From positions 61,963,367-62,027,366 of the forward strand of contig NC_084760.1 of NCBI RefSeq assembly GCF_028858725.1: a DNA stretch of 64,000 nt. The letters are read 5' to 3'. The stretch's first letter is position 1; the number at the start of each line of letters is the position of its first letter. Under the pieces are notes generated by a model that saw only the letters and a list, made by a program, of their open reading frames with translations, did not search any database and had not been told where the DNA came from. The position numbers were made by a program, and so were the translations under genes. Below are positions 15,101-27,541 of this stretch, piece after piece. Source of the DNA: Colius striatus (lineage: Eukaryota > Chordata > Aves > Coliiformes > Coliidae).

Positions 15101-18100
15101 ATTAGTCTCTCAGAACTCTTGTCTTCTTCCTTGTGCTTATCTTTTGTAGCACTAGGCCTTTCCACTACATAGCCAGTCTCTTTAAGCTTATAACTTTTCT
15201 CATCTCTAAATCCATCGCTCTCTCTATTGCCCTTGATTGGTATTTTAGATTTGTATTTGGTTCCTTCCTCCTCAGCATTCCGGTGAGATGCAGTAGGAAA
15301 GTTTTTACCCTGATCTGCCAGGACAGACTTTCTGAACTGTCTGTAATCCTCTGTCTCCTCTGTGTCCTCCCCTTCAGAGTCATTAAACTTTTCTTTCCCA
15401 GTCTCTTTATCAACAAAAAAATCTAAAGTTTCCTGTTCCTCCCATTCCCTTTCTCCCTCTGTCCTCCCTTTTTCTGATCCTCTCTCCTTCTGGGCCTCCT
15501 TCTCCCTGGTATTACCCCTATCAAGCAGGTATACTCTAGACTCTTCATCTGTGTACCTGTGGATAGCAAAGAAGAGACTGGTAACTCTGGATTGCATTCA
15601 TTGCAGTTCACTTGCATTCCTCTTTTGCGTCAATCCCACACCAAGAAGAAGAAAATACATTCCTCAGAGCAATTTGACTATAGCATGCAGTGATTCTCAA
15701 ACCATTAACTGTATCCAATATCATTTATGTACTGCTGGAAGCATCTAAAGAACTAAAAGGCCTTTAGGTAGAACACCTAGAAATCCTCTGCTTATGCTCA
15801 GAAAAAAAGCTAGCTGTTTGCTCTTTTTTAATCCATACCCAGTTTCACATTCTTATGTCAGACATTTTTTTCCACTAAATCCACATGAAATTTGATTCGG
15901 ATTTCAATTCACTTTTGTACTTCTTTTAGTGAAAAAGTTAAAGTAGTATGATTGAAAAAATATTTCCGATCGTGCACATTCCTAAAAGAATTCCAAAATT
16001 TGACACTATATTGCATACAAGAGGGAAACCTTTAGAAGGCAGCTCACCTAAAAAAAACACACTTACAATTAATTATTTCAGCCACTGCCTTATCAGTGCA
16101 CTATTTTCACACATGCCCTAATACGTTCACCAACTCCAATACATCTAAACCCAGGGAAAGTAACTTTTTTTATCTTCTAAGCCATGTATTTTTACACAAT
16201 AAATCACTGACTCTACAAATTAATTTAAAAGCCTGCAATCAAGCCTATATAGCATAGTCACAGCTTTGCTCTAGAATTCATTTTGTAAGACACACACTGA
16301 AGTACAAGTCGCGTTACAAAGGAGCAGTCTAACATCAGTAAGACTTATACAGATTTTTTTTAAATGATCAGTGTATCAAACATTTCAAGAGCAACTTTAA
16401 GAAATGTGCATTAGTTGGAAAATATACACGGAACTTGAAATATGTTGTCCTTCAGGTCAAAGGAATTATGTTCCAAGAATATCGAGACCTAGCCTCTTGA
16501 TAAGCAAGGCAAGTCAAGTCATGAAAGTTGTTGTATTGCACCACACAATTAGCAATCAATGCTCTTTATGTTAGCAAAGAAACTACTGTACAACAATTGC
16601 GTTTTTAGACTTGCAGAAGATTTGCATATCAAACTACATGAAGAATTAAAATTTTAAAATAGCTGAACAAAATTCACTATCAAAAGGGAAAGCCTAATGC
16701 ACTATTCCAATTAAGGTTCTTGTTAACAGTAAATGGGACAAAAAAAAAACCCATAAAGAAACAAGCACAAACCATTTATTATTTATTCCTCAATGACACA
16801 CATTCCTAATCCACTAGCCAACAGCCAAAAACTTAAAAGCATCTTCAGAAGGAAAGGCATACATTTCAAGCTCAATTCTACCCAGACTAAAGCTGGCAAT
16901 ATTTATCCCATAGTATTCCATACTTCATTTTCCAAGGCATAGTGATGATCTTGTCAAAACTCTTTTAACAGACAGTGTTTTAAGAGGCAACAAGAGGCTT
17001 ACCATTTAATTCTTACCTTTTCATAAACTTTCCTCCTTTTGTTGTGTCCTGCTCACCACCCTCAGGATAAAACGACCGCACTCGAGCCTCCTCCCGGGGA
17101 GCGCTCTGTGATGGGATTGTCTTTGCAGGGCTTCTCCTCGAAGGGACATGATGCAATGGGCTATTCTGAGAAGGACTGTAACGGCTAGAACCATTTCCAA
17201 GAGAACCAGAGCCAGACCTCTCAGGACTATGCTGAATGGAATGGGAATGTTGAGGTGTGTCCTTTGCTGAGTGAGCTGTGCTAAGCAAAGGGGCATCGGA
17301 GCAAGATGAACTCTGACTAGGTGGGGTGGCAATAGAAGGACTATGGGGTGACCTTGGACTGTTATCGTACGCTGAAAGGCCAGGCCAAATATCGCCAGAA
17401 GCTGCTGAGGATTTGTTAAAATCGTCAAGAGGCTCAGACGGGTCATGTTCAAATGTATCCTTCTGTTCATCTTGTGATTTGTTTTTCAAAGGGCTATCTT
17501 GCAAAGGAGCCCCTTCAGTTTTCTTTGCCTGCTTTTCCAGAGACGCACGTCTTTTGGAAGAGACAGGTGATTTACTGTATGGGGATGAAGAACGAGATGA
17601 AGAGGATCTTGGGGACCTGGAAGACCTGTAAGATCGACGAGATCTGCTCCGGGACCTCTGGGAAGACACAGACCTTCGTTTGGGACTTCTGGAACGTGAA
17701 CGGCCACGTCTAGGGCTTCGGGAGTGTCTTCGGTTCCAGACAGGCCTATAACCTCCGCGATGGTATCTACCACCTCCTCCTTGGTAATACCCTCTACCTC
17801 TTCCTCTGTAACCATAGGGACGTCTCATTCCTCTATTATTTCTGTAATCTCTGCGATAATCTCTAGAATAAACACGATCCCTGCTGCGAGACCGAGAATA
17901 TGTCCTTGACCGGGACCTAGAACTAAAATTAAGAGGTAAGTATTAACTTTTGACAATTGCAGACTTAAAGAAAAAAAAACAAAGCCTTGACACAAGAAGC
18001 CAGATTTCTCAAATGCAGTCAGAACTATAAAGGGAACAGACTAACAGTCTTAAAAGTAACTTCTACAATCTATTTTTATTATTTCTATCTCAAAGGATTA

Positions 18101-18998
18101 TTATAAACAGATTACACTCCTAAGGACTGTGAAACTTGGACTTCAGCATCCCATGATTAAGGCACTAGCAGCCTCAGTGGCCTAGGCTGCCATTTTATTA
18201 CAGATTATCAGAACTCTGGAACATGGCAGCCACCACAGTGGCCACTGCCAGGAACATGAAGTTACATGACCTCCCATGTAATATGCCAGCCTGGGGACTG
18301 CAGCTGATGAGGCAGTAAATACTCAATTCAGCCACTACTTTTATGGGAGATGGTAATGTCCACTAGTAAGAAAGAAGGGGAAAAGGCTGGAGGTAACTGA
18401 GAAGATCTAGCAAAGCCTACATGCTGAAGTCTTGAGTTTCTCCAGAACTGAAAAGCTGCATGAGAAATACAGAACAAATCATAGGTAAAGAGGCTGGACA
18501 AAGGAAAAACATCACGTGAAAACGAAGATGAGAATCAAACAAGCCACAACAAAGAATCATTATCAATCTGAAATTATCTTGGGATACAAAAAAAAGAAAA
18601 AAAAAAAAAAGAAAAAAAAGCCAACAGAAATCACACTCAAAGCAGAATTCACCTACTTCCTGAAATCAAGTAAGATCCCAGGGTCACTTTTGCTACAGCA
18701 CTGTGCAAGGCCAGGTTAGATGGGGCTTTGAGCAACCTGGTCTAGTGAAAGGTGGTCCTGCCCATGTCAGGGAGGTTGGAACTAGAGGATCTTTAAGGTC
18801 CCTTCCAACCTAAACCATTCTGATTCTATAAATTATTTCCAGACAGAAATTAATATGCTAAACCAACATTTTGTGCACTAAGATATCAATTTACCTGTAT
18901 CTCTTTTTTCTAGAATGTGATCTGGATCTTGACCTAGAGCTGGACTGAGATCTGGACTTCGATCTTGAAGAATGCGATCTAGAGTTAGATCGACCCAT
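3108..18998 (-). CDS. BCLAF1: BCLAF1, Bcl-2-associated transcription factor 1 (11 coding exons, complete)
   Basis: Coding exons, in transcription order: 18998-18895, 17922-17017, 15556-14885, 14772-14603, 11877-11772, 10852-10768, 10083-9908, 8756-8579, 5255-5109, 3472-3263, 3113-3108. Every junction has AG acceptor and GT donor with matching phase. The sum is 2760 nt, i.e. 919 residues plus TAA; the human protein is about 920. The N-terminus ([18 protein letters not shown]) is an arginine-serine domain. Residues about 60-110 hold an [11 protein letters not shown] glycine-arginine patch and [15 protein letters not shown] repeats. The middle is serine/proline rich and then acidic. The THRAP3/BCLAF1 family core is at about 560-680 ([38 protein letters not shown]). 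The C-terminus carries [24 protein letters not shown] and [16 protein letters not shown]. In the family this is a nuclear RNA-binding factor in mRNA processing, splicing after DNA damage and transcription. The paralogue THRAP3 is excluded by near-identity to BCLAF1 throughout. Expression probably starts in the CpG island near 27.75 kb. Confidence 0.96.
3263..3472 (-). CDS. BCLAF1: BCLAF1 coding exon 10 (RGG-type C-terminus)
   Basis: 210 nt (70 codons), acceptor ATTTTAG, donor GTAAAT. It encodes [39 protein letters not shown], and an acidic/basic tail ending KDRRKEEK. Confidence 0.95.
5109..5255 (-). CDS. BCLAF1: BCLAF1 coding exon 9 (RGRG motif)
   Basis: 147 nt (49 codons, phase 0 at both ends), acceptor AATCAG, donor GTGGGT. 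It encodes [20 protein letters not shown] and [18 protein letters not shown]. The donor is less canonical than the others but agrees with the exact family junction before [11 protein letters not shown]. Confidence 0.93.
8579..8756 (-). CDS. BCLAF1: BCLAF1 coding exon 8 (Ser-rich, acidic/basic)
   Basis: 178 nt between acceptor TTTTTCAG and donor GTAAGT. It encodes a serine/proline run ([14 protein letters not shown]), a charged [14 protein letters not shown] stretch, and [16 protein letters not shown]. The serine run comes from an imperfect TCCTCCCCATCT repeat at about 8690-8730, a possible length-variable spot. Confidence 0.92.
9908..10083 (-). CDS. BCLAF1: BCLAF1 coding exon 7
   Basis: 176 nt between acceptor TTTACAG and donor GTAAAT. 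It encodes [20 protein letters not shown] and the highly charged [20 protein letters not shown] region, ending KSYKDD. Confidence 0.93.
10768..10852 (-). CDS. BCLAF1: BCLAF1 coding exon 6
   Basis: 85 nt encoding [20 protein letters not shown] and VFKEESQK. The acceptor is CGTTTAG. The donor is read as AAA|GTAGGT because it restores frame to the next exon ([12 protein letters not shown]) and matches the mammalian junction. Confidence 0.88.
11772..11877 (-). CDS. BCLAF1: BCLAF1 coding exon 5
   Basis: 106 nt between acceptor CCAACAG and donor GTATAT. It continues the core with [20 protein letters not shown] and ends SPEIHR. Phase in and out matches its neighbours. Confidence 0.92.
14603..14772 (-). 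CDS. BCLAF1: BCLAF1 coding exon 4 (family core)
   Basis: 170 nt between acceptor TTTCAG and donor GTATGT. It encodes residues about 561-617, [20 protein letters not shown] followed by the [11 protein letters not shown] and [14 protein letters not shown] segments. This block is the part most conserved between BCLAF1 and THRAP3. Confidence 0.94.
14885..15556 (-). CDS. BCLAF1: BCLAF1 coding exon 3 (charged central region)
   Basis: 672 nt between acceptor CCACAG and donor GTAAAT. It encodes residues 337-560, starting [15 protein letters not shown] and running through [39 protein letters not shown] and [20 protein letters not shown] to VPLDDSN. It is lysine/glutamate rich, predicted disordered, and nearly collinear with mammalian BCLAF1. 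Confidence 0.95.
17017..17922 (-). CDS. BCLAF1: BCLAF1 coding exon 2 (RS, RGG and Ser/Pro region)
   Basis: The largest coding exon, 906 nt, with acceptor TTTTAG at 17923-17928 and donor GTAAGA from 17016. It encodes residues 35-336: remaining RS repeats, the [20 protein letters not shown] segment, [16 protein letters not shown], a poly-Ser stretch, and the [19 protein letters not shown] region typical of BCLAF1. Shadow frames inside this exon are open because of its biased composition and are not genes. Confidence 0.95.
18704..18829 (+). mobile_element. CR1 LINE 3' fragment
   Basis: Contains the CR1 tail signature GGTCCCTTCCAACCTAAACC followed by ATTCTGATTCTAT, preceded by the typical GGTTAGATGGGGCTTTGAGC and CCTGGTCTAGTG stretch. 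It is a 5'-truncated copy in plus orientation inside a BCLAF1 intron, antisense to the gene. Confidence 0.9.
18895..18998 (-). CDS. BCLAF1: BCLAF1 coding exon 1 (start codon, RS domain)
   Basis: ATG at 18998-18996 in a good initiation context (A at -3, G at +4). It encodes residues 1-34 plus two bases of a serine codon, ending KKRY, before a GTAAAT donor at 18894. A likely acceptor (GGTAAG, after a long T-rich tract at about 19040-19075) lies at 19019-19020, so about 20 nt of 5'UTR would be in the same exon. Confidence 0.93.
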
Positions 18999-19103
18999 TT
19001 TGCCCAGTAGGTATATTCCTTACCAAAAGGAAAAGCAGTGAGAGGAGGGGAAAAAAAAAAAAAAAAAAAGAAAGGGAAGCAATTATTTAGAGTCAATGTA
19101 AAT

Positions 19104-19172
19104 CATATAAATGAACAACATATTCATATAAATGAACAACATATTCATATAAATGAACAACATATTCATATA
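19104..19172. repeat. 21-bp tandem repeat, 3.3 copies
   Basis: Three exact copies of CATATAAATGAACAACATATT in a row plus CATATA. It lies about 100 bp upstream of the first coding exon of BCLAF1, inside the 5' intron. Confidence 0.95.
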
Positions 19173-22100
19173 CTAAAATGAGACAACCATGGAGAGGTAT
19201 AGCATTTCCTAAACAAAAGAACTGTGAAGACAATATGAGTATATTTATCCATAATTAAAAACTCTAAACATGTTTTAAAGAACATGACATAGCTATAGTG
19301 CACACTGTTTGTCTGAAAATATCAAGTATAACAGCAAAAGGTTTTCCATATTTAACTGCAAACTGATCCTGTAGAAGCAGAGAGGAAACAACAGAAAAAA
19401 CATCTTCAAGTTAAGGCAAGAAATAATAATTCTGGACAATTACACATTTTGGTATGTTTTTTAAAAAAATCTTGCTATTTGTGTGGTTTATAGTTCTCTT
19501 GCATTTCCTTCTCTGGAAGGACTTTATAGTCTCCTACAACATACCTTTTACATAAGCAAAGAAAAAGCCCTCAAGTATTCTGTTCAGCAGTTGCTGGTTT
19601 GAGCCAGGGGTATTATTTCTCTTAACCACATGTACTAAAGCTAATCACTCTGATCGGATTTTCCACCAGTCAATATGCCCACCCTGCATCTTAGGTTAAC
19701 TTTGCCTGTTAAACTACACGTAAAAAGCATGGCCAACATAAAAGATTTTAACAACTAGTTTAATAGCATGGCTTGCAACAGAAATCAACATTTTTCAGCT
19801 CAGATTAAGCTATAAATGCTGTAATTGATGATAAAAGCAAGGATTCCTAAAAGAAAACAAACTACCTTTTCTTAGGTACAGTTGTAATAAATATTTATAA
19901 TAAGTGCTAATCATAAAAAAACCCAAACACCTTTTCCTTTTCAGATCAGTGGCTAAAAATCCCTAATTTAGCTAATAAAAACTGACTCTATCATTTTCTT
20001 TTGAAATTGCCCAGTTAAGAAAAAGGATCACATTAGGTAACCTGAATAAAAACTGTGAAAATGTTAACTACACATTTTCAGGCCTTTGTATGCTCAATGC
20101 CTGCAACCAACGTTTAATAACAAAAACGGAAAAATCCCAAACATCCTTTAACAAGCATGAAAGCCTAAAATTACTATATTGAAAATACAAGCTCAACACC
20201 AAAGCACTTTCTGTCACAAGGTACTTTATATAATCTTTCCTGTTACCCGGGTGATATTTCACTTATGTAAAGACAAATAAACAGCATTAGACCTTAATTT
20301 AAAGTTAACAAAATTCCGAGGTTTTAGACACATTTAAGAGAATCCAAAAGAAAAAAGTAGACCAACCTTTCCCCTATCAACTGGCCCCTCCTGCCCCATA
20401 TGACTTTCCCCACCACAATAGCACAAGAGTTTGCATGGCCCGAAAGAGATGTAACTTCATCTAAGGCTAATCCTGGAAAAAAAATAATTTTAACCTACAC
20501 CAGCTTTCCATTTCACCAAGAAAAAACATATTTACCTTGCAGAAGAATAATATGTTGAATGTTGTCTTTTATCGCCTCCTTCCATTAAAAAGCAAATTTA
20601 CATAACCTATACTCAGATGATTGTTTCTAATTCACTGTGTTCAATTAAACTCATAAAAAATAGCTCATAACATTGTTTGCTCATGTACTCACAAAGAATA
20701 TAAATTAAGACTTTTTAAACTGTTATAAGACATGAAGCAATACCAATTTTCCAAGAGCATCACAAAATAAAAATCTGGGATTTTGCTATTACAAGTAATT
20801 TTCAGACAAAACTTCAGATGCACAATAAGTTTATAAAACAACCCAATTTCAGTTTTAACAGAAATGTGTTTGATTTTCCCTGTATTCAATGACATTTATG
20901 CATTTGCCTTCTATGTACAAGTATTTCTATACTGTACGACAGCTGACCTTTACAAGAGATATGCTAATCTCATTAAGTTTTACACACTGCAGTTTCTTAT
21001 TCCAAGGATAAATTTTAGTTAATCTTACCTCAAACTGTTACTTGGTGTCAATGAAGGAATTACTTCAAAACTCTATCTGTGCTTTGAGCAATCCCTATAG
21101 AACAGAAAGAGAGACCGTCAAAGATATGAACTTTTATTAAAAGGCAGGTAATACCTTTTGCTTAAACGGGTTAAAAAATTAACCTCTTTGTCATGAAAAG
21201 ATAACACATAAGAAATGGCACATATCTTCTCGGACTCAGTGAAGCTGCATGTTAAGACTGGAGCTAGCCCTTGCCAAGGGGCAAATCCTTGGCAAACCCT
21301 TCTATATGTGATCACTGCTCCTTCAGCCTTGCTTACAGGCCTGTAAAACACACTCTCTGCACCTTCACAACAGCCCCAACACCCTTCAGGTCCTGCAGTG
21401 AGCACACTCTTGAATCCCAGAAATCACTTTCAGGTGTCTAGGGTATCGAAGTGGTTTCATGAAGGGCTAAACAAGGGCCAGAGCTGGACTGTGGGGGAAA
21501 ACCAGCAGGGAGCCAGGAGGAACGGGCAAAAAAGGCAAAAAGCAGTAAATTGTTAGATCAGTCTGTACTCTAACAGACTTAACTGGAGACATCTTTTTTG
21601 GTGGAAAAGAAAAAGGGAGATGAGTACTTAGGATATCAGTGAAAGCTTTATCTTTACCTGCAGCATTTATACAAGCATTACTGTCACGCCTTCTTTTATG
21701 TTTAAAATGCATAAATATATGAGTTTACCTAAATAATCAACATTCTCTCCTTCAAAAATAAGCTCTTTTACAGGTATACAGAATCAAAGCATAGTTGTAA
21801 TAATGAAACCAATCCCAAATGCACAGATTTTTCACTGGCCTCTGCTTCTAATCACCTCAAAGCCTTAAAATTGTGTATACATTTGCAGTCTGCCTCAACA
21901 ATAAGCAAACTCCAATTCTGCTCAAGCAACTGGGAATTTTTGTCCCAATTCAATATGGAGGGGATGGATCCTCCAGAAATTATTCACCTCAACAATTTAT
22001 TCATTCAAGTCAAAGCTGTAAGACATCCACGCTGTAAGACATCCACTGCTCCTAAATGACATTTTCACACTTGTTCACGGATGTTTAAAATGTTTTTCTT

Positions 22101-22373
22101 CATCTAAAGGACAAAACATAGCCCACATGTTCATAAACACTGCTTTCAAAAAGTCCACCTACCATCCACTAGTAGTGACCAAAGAATTTCCAATTTCTAC
22201 AAAATATATGCTTTAAGAAGATTTGGGTGTTATCAGCAAACATGAGCCTTTGAAGGCACAGAGTAGCATATCAGTCCACTTCAGATCTTGTCTAGACTAA
22301 ACGTGAGACGATATTAGCTAGCAAGAGTTAACTAAAGCATTCAGAAGTCTAGTACAGAAAAAGTAAAACAAGC

Positions 22374-22416
22374 TTCAGCTAAATAGATGAAGTTCAGCTA
22401 AACAGATGAAGTTCAG
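22374..22416. repeat. 19-bp tandem repeat, about 2.3 copies
   Basis: Unit TTCAGCTAAATAGATGAAG appears twice with a single T/C difference, followed by TTCAG. A second small duplication, GCTGTAAGACATCCAC, lies just upstream near 22015-22046. Confidence 0.9.
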
Positions 22417-25400
22417 TCCGAGATTTTTAAATCAATATTTAAATCTTCTCTACTTCTGACTTCTAAAAACAACGTGTTAGTCTTAGCTGAAATCCAAAAT
22501 CCTGAATTAGACAAGTCTTTAGATCCTGAAGCTACTGAACAAGGTAAGTTACTTCATCTTTTCTAAACAGCCGTTGGGTATACCACATTCAACTCTGGCA
22601 GCTGAAATGCATTTGCTACTCCTATTTTTTAAGAGAAGCATAGGTATAATTTTTAAATCAAGTTTTTAATAGAATGCCTTACATATTGATTTTTTTTAAA
22701 AAAAATCTTCAAATATTTGGAGCTTTTGTTTCCATTTAATTGTAAAAGACAATAGGCTAACACACAAAACTCCCTTTCCTAAATGAAAGGGAAAAGGCTA
22801 CAGAGGTTAAAAAAGGTTTGTCTGCATAAATATCCTCATGACATGCAAGAATCTAAAATTTTATTAACCTACATTAAAGCTAAATTAGAAAAGGATAGTA
22901 GGAAAACACCTCCTTTGTAAGCTTTTGCAGGAAAAAAAAAAAAAAGTACACATTCCCCTGAAAGCATCACAACTACAATTTTTTCTTTCAGGATACTGAA
23001 ATCATTCACAGCCTCTTCCTCTAGATTCTCGTACTCACTCTCAGCCTGTAGTGGCTGTATCATCGCAAGCTAGAGTGGTAAAGGGCAATGAAAGAGAGGT
23101 TCTAAGCATCACCTGTTGCTAAACAACATCAATCACTAAATAAAAAAACTAGTTGCCCCTCTCTCTTCAGTGCATGAAAGTGAGTATTCAGACTGTGACA
23201 CAAGATGTCATCACTAACACCCAGCATTACTTTACAAGAGGACCATGACTGCTAGGAAGATGGGCTACATCAAAAACACCAGGGCTGTAATCCGCACACC
23301 TTTTGCAGCTCAAGCTTCTTTTCCCTTTGCTTTCTGCCTTAACTACAGAAAATGAGATGCTTGACTCTCAACCATTTCACTCCCGTGTTAAAAAAATCTG
23401 GATATTACAAAGGAAAGTGCTGTAGCTCCACAGTATTTTCAGACAGAATAAGCTGGCAATGATAGGTTTAATTAAGTAACATGTCCATCTCTACCCTTTT
23501 TTTCCTCACACTCCTGATGATCTTTCCCTCATGCCAGAAGTACTTCTGCAGCCACAGAATGAGTTAGATCAGAAAATATAGGGACCATCTGGCTTTGTTT
23601 CAACACAAATTATTTTTCCTATATGGTTCACAATATAGCCCCAGAAACATTTGGGCCAAGGTAGAGAAGTCACAACAGTAGCTGGACAGGACTGCTGCTT
23701 TTGGCAGCACTACAATTTTAAAGCTTCACAAATCAACAATGCACTTGGAAGGTTATTGTTTCTAACAGTACTTGTAACTTGTAAGCAGCTTCAAAAAAAA
23801 AAAACACACACACAAACCCCAATCTCATAAACAAAAAAACCCCACCTCTCAAACAACCAAATAGTAGAGTTTAAAAGGAAAACAAGATAGCTCACTAGCT
23901 GTCAGATACTGAGTCACATTCATGACCAAAGACAGTCAAGAAAAGTTTCTTGACAACACAGTAGCAGGATCTTCAGGTATCACAAATCAGTCTCAGCAGG
24001 TGTGACCATTAAGCAAAAACAAGATGCACAACAGCAACAACACTACACACACCACAATATTGAAGAAGTGTCCCTGTTGGCATTTGCTATGTTTAAAAGA
24101 CAAAAAAAGGGTCAGAGAGAACTGTATAAAATTCCTTTTAAACATTAAAGTGTTTATTACACCACCGATGTTAAAAGTTTTTTTTAAAGTACAGACTGCA
24201 GATGTAACATTTCTGTTACGCTGTTTTAAAACTTCTACACGACATGGAAGTTTCTGAAGACATTTCAGGACAGTTACACCAGCAAAACACTGCTTCCTCT
24301 TTGTGTCATTATTTTAGCTCTCTTTCAGCTATAGTTATTCAGTAGTCTACATTTCATTTCTCTTGCTTAAGCACTACTTGAAAGCTGTCAGGAAGATTTA
24401 AGTCAAAATCTTGTTTGAGTAACTCACAAGCTGTTGCCAAACTGCATTTTCATTCAGATATTCAGGTTTCAAAAGACATGAGGATTACACAACCAGGGCA
24501 AAACAAAAGGAGGTAGGACAGTCTTCAAGAAATCCCACAGAATTTCTTAATGTTCTCTCATAGTACGTACACTGAAGAAAGTCAGTCTTATTGAGACAGT
24601 AGTGTAAGGCATCCATTCAGTGCTGGCACATCTGCCACCCATTTATCCATTCTTTACCCTCCCACCTCCCCCCCCCTTTTTTTTTTCTTTTGAATGCCCA
24701 CAAACTTAACAGCAGCACAAGTAAGAATAGAATCCATTTCACCAGTGACTGTAAACCCACACCACACTCAAGATGATTAATGACTAAAACCTTAAAAATA
24801 CTAAAATACGAGAGCAAGTTTACCCAAACTATCTTGGAATCTACAAATAAAAGCTGGTAAGCATACCATCCCCCTATATTATTGCTATGTAATATTAGCT
24901 TCATAATATCCAGTTACAAAGACAAAACAGACCCATGTAAGAATTACTGCATGAAAAGTCAACTGGCACAGTAAACCATACAAAATATAAAACGTATTTT
25001 CCTAAATAATTAATTTCTTAATTTACAAATACTCTATATTTTTCTGTAAAGTCAAAAGACAGCACCCTAGTAACAGTAAAATCAGCTCTGCAAAACCATC
25101 ATATGATGGGGAGCTGTTCTTTTATGTAACACTATTGGCAAACAAGAGCATGTTTCTGCTGTAGCTACAAAAACAACAAATTCGAAGCGATTGTTTCTAA
25201 GAACTTCGTCAATACCTAAAAAGGAATCAGCATGTTTTTGGATACATGTTGTTTTGGATAGCCATTCCTTGTTATCTGTTTGCATTTTAAACACTGTTTT
25301 ATCTCTGCGATAAACTAGGAGGATGCTGCTGCAAGAAGGGTTCTCTTCCTTCCCAGATTTGTTCCAAGACTGACATTCAAATAGGTGCTTGGTGAGCAGA

Positions 25401-27541
25401 AGCAGTGAACTGATCAAGAAGAAAACTACTCTGGACAAAAAGACAAGGCTGACTTTTCAGCCACATCACCTGCCAGAACCCATTTACCACAAAGCTCCAT
25501 GGAGGCCAGTGCCGGCACAATAAGCAAGACAGCAGTGCACTTTTTCAGGATACTTTTGGGGCATAAACTCTCATACAAATAAACTGAACGCAGCTGTAAC
25601 CCACACACTTCCTTTCTTCAGTAGTTTTCTTCATCTATCTCCACTACTTGTAACAAATCCCAAACTTTTTCTGGCATTCCTCAACTCCCTACATCACACT
25701 CTCTCCTTGACAACCAGCTCAAATCCATCCAAATACCTGCACTCTAGCTCCAAACAACAGCTCCCTGCTGACCCTTTCTGAATTCCTGTAACTATTCCAA
25801 GTTTTCTGCATCCCCAGTGGCAACACACGCTCCACACCACGGGCTCCTACCTCCCATTCTCCCCTTCCCCCAGGAAAAAGATTCCCTCAGCTACATCCTT
25901 CACCTGACGAATTGTTCCATGTGGCCAGGCTCACTAAAGTCTTGCTCAAGCCATGTTCAGGAGAGAGGCAGTCATATCCCGAGCATTGATCCATGTAACA
26001 CATTAAACCTCTTCCTGTCATTCAGCACAGCCTGTCACTCAACATCAAAAGGGACGAGCAAGAGGAAGTAATTCCTATCCCCCCCTGCCCTAGGAAGCTG
26101 CATTCTTGGAGTGACCCTCGGAGCCAGAGCCATCACCCCTTCTTATTCCCCCTCACTTTTGCCTAGAGTGATGAGATTACTGGAGAGCAGAAAGAGGAGT
26201 GAGGAGGAAGGAGAAGACAACAGCCAGACAACATTTTTTCTGGAACCCCACGCTCTTTACAATTCTTCCCACACTGAGAACAACTACTCTAAGGGATGTT
26301 TTTATATATTTATAATAAACCAACCGCTACTCGAGCGACAACTACTTGTAGTGTCAGGAACTTCTTTGTTTTGAATGCCCTTGGGTCCTTCTGTAGTAAG
26401 ATTGAACTACTACTGTTAAGGTAAAACTTTGATCTCTGAGATAATCAAGTGACACGTTGTGTTGACTTACTAAAAGGATCACTATGACACACAAAACAAG
26501 AACCTGATTTTCTTAAGAAAATTAAAGTCGAAAAGTAAAGCGTTTACAAAGCAAACGGGAAACAGAGGACAAGATCTTGCAGATATTGTACACAACAAAC
26601 ATCGGTAATATAACAGCCCCTTTCGGCAAGGCGCATAAAACGCATCCCAAACCCTCACCGGCTTGCGCGCATTTCTAAGCAGACCAGTTCACAAGCAGAG
26701 AGGCAAGCGAGAACAGAACATTTAAGGCACAAGCACTTGAACCGCAGTCACGCCTGAAGGGAAGCTGCTCCAACGAGCGTAAGAAACGCTGATCCAATGC
26801 CGGGAAATATCCATTCACCCAGCACCGTTTCCCTTCTTGGAGTCACACCCTCGGGGATAACGGGGAGCATTTTATACTCCTGTAACAAGTACTAGGTGGC
26901 GATCCCCTCGGGCCTGTCTCCCACTGAAAGGCTGAAGTGCAGGCCCAGCGGGGCAGCCCGCCCGTCCCGCGCCCCCGCCCCGCGGAGGGCTTCCCAAAGG
27001 CACAAACCACAGCTGCGGGCACCTTCCGCCGCCCCTTCTCTCTCTACCTTCGCTCCCGGGGCGCCGTCCAGGCCTAGGGAGGGGCGACGCCGGCTCGGGC
27101 CAACTCCCGCAAGACGCGCCGGTGAGGGCGGCCGCTCGGCCTGGCCAGCGGCCACGGCTGCCCACCCCTCCCCTCCTGAGGGAAGCGGTGGGGCTGGTCG
27201 CGCCGGGGGCTGGCGCGGCACGGGGGGGAGGGGGAGGGGGCGCGAAGGATAATGGCTGCGGAGCGCCGAGGTCACGCGGCAGGGAAGGGCGGGACGGCGT
27301 GGCGCGGAGCGCGGGCACCGCGCGGCTGCGGGGGGGAAGGGAGGCGGGAAGAGCAGCCGCGCGCGGAGGTCGCGCGCCGCTGAGGGGCGGCGCGGGAGGG
27401 GAGGGAGAGCTGTTCCCCCTCAGCCTACCCCCCGCCATCTCTCTCCCCTCCCCGCCCCGGGGGCAGGCTCAGCCGCGGCTACGCACGCCACCATCCCACA
27501 AAACCTCCCCGCGGCCTATTCACCTCCGCCCCCCTCCTCAC

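Larger units (their letters stand above)
3473..18894 (-). other. BCLAF1 introns between coding exons
   Basis: The introns are AT rich and contain simple A or T runs (about 3777-3801, 8078-8098, 13750-13765) and a CR1 fragment at 18704-18829. A short duplication of CTCTGCAAAACTATT occurs near 6795-6830. I saw no coding exon of another gene and no convincing small RNA gene. Open frames in these introns have no recognisable protein similarity. Confidence 0.6.
19019..27541 (-). other. Probable first (5'UTR) intron of BCLAF1
   Basis: About 8.5 kb of non-coding sequence between the first coding exon and the CpG island. It is AT rich up to about 25.6 kb and grades into GC-rich sequence after 26.6 kb. 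It holds tandem repeats (19104-19172, 22374-22416) and homopolymer tracts. No ORF in it resembles a known protein. Confidence 0.55.

Noticed and set aside
15362-15748. 128-codon plus-strand open frame opposite BCLAF1
   Set aside because: A shadow of the purine-rich BCLAF1 exon; no similarity, and its right end crosses an intron.
18141-18320. Stretch with repeated CAGTGGCC/GGCAGCC words in a BCLAF1 intron, considered as a snoRNA or poison exon
   Set aside because: No box C/D or H/ACA pair in proper spacing and no convincing exon boundaries could be established by eye.
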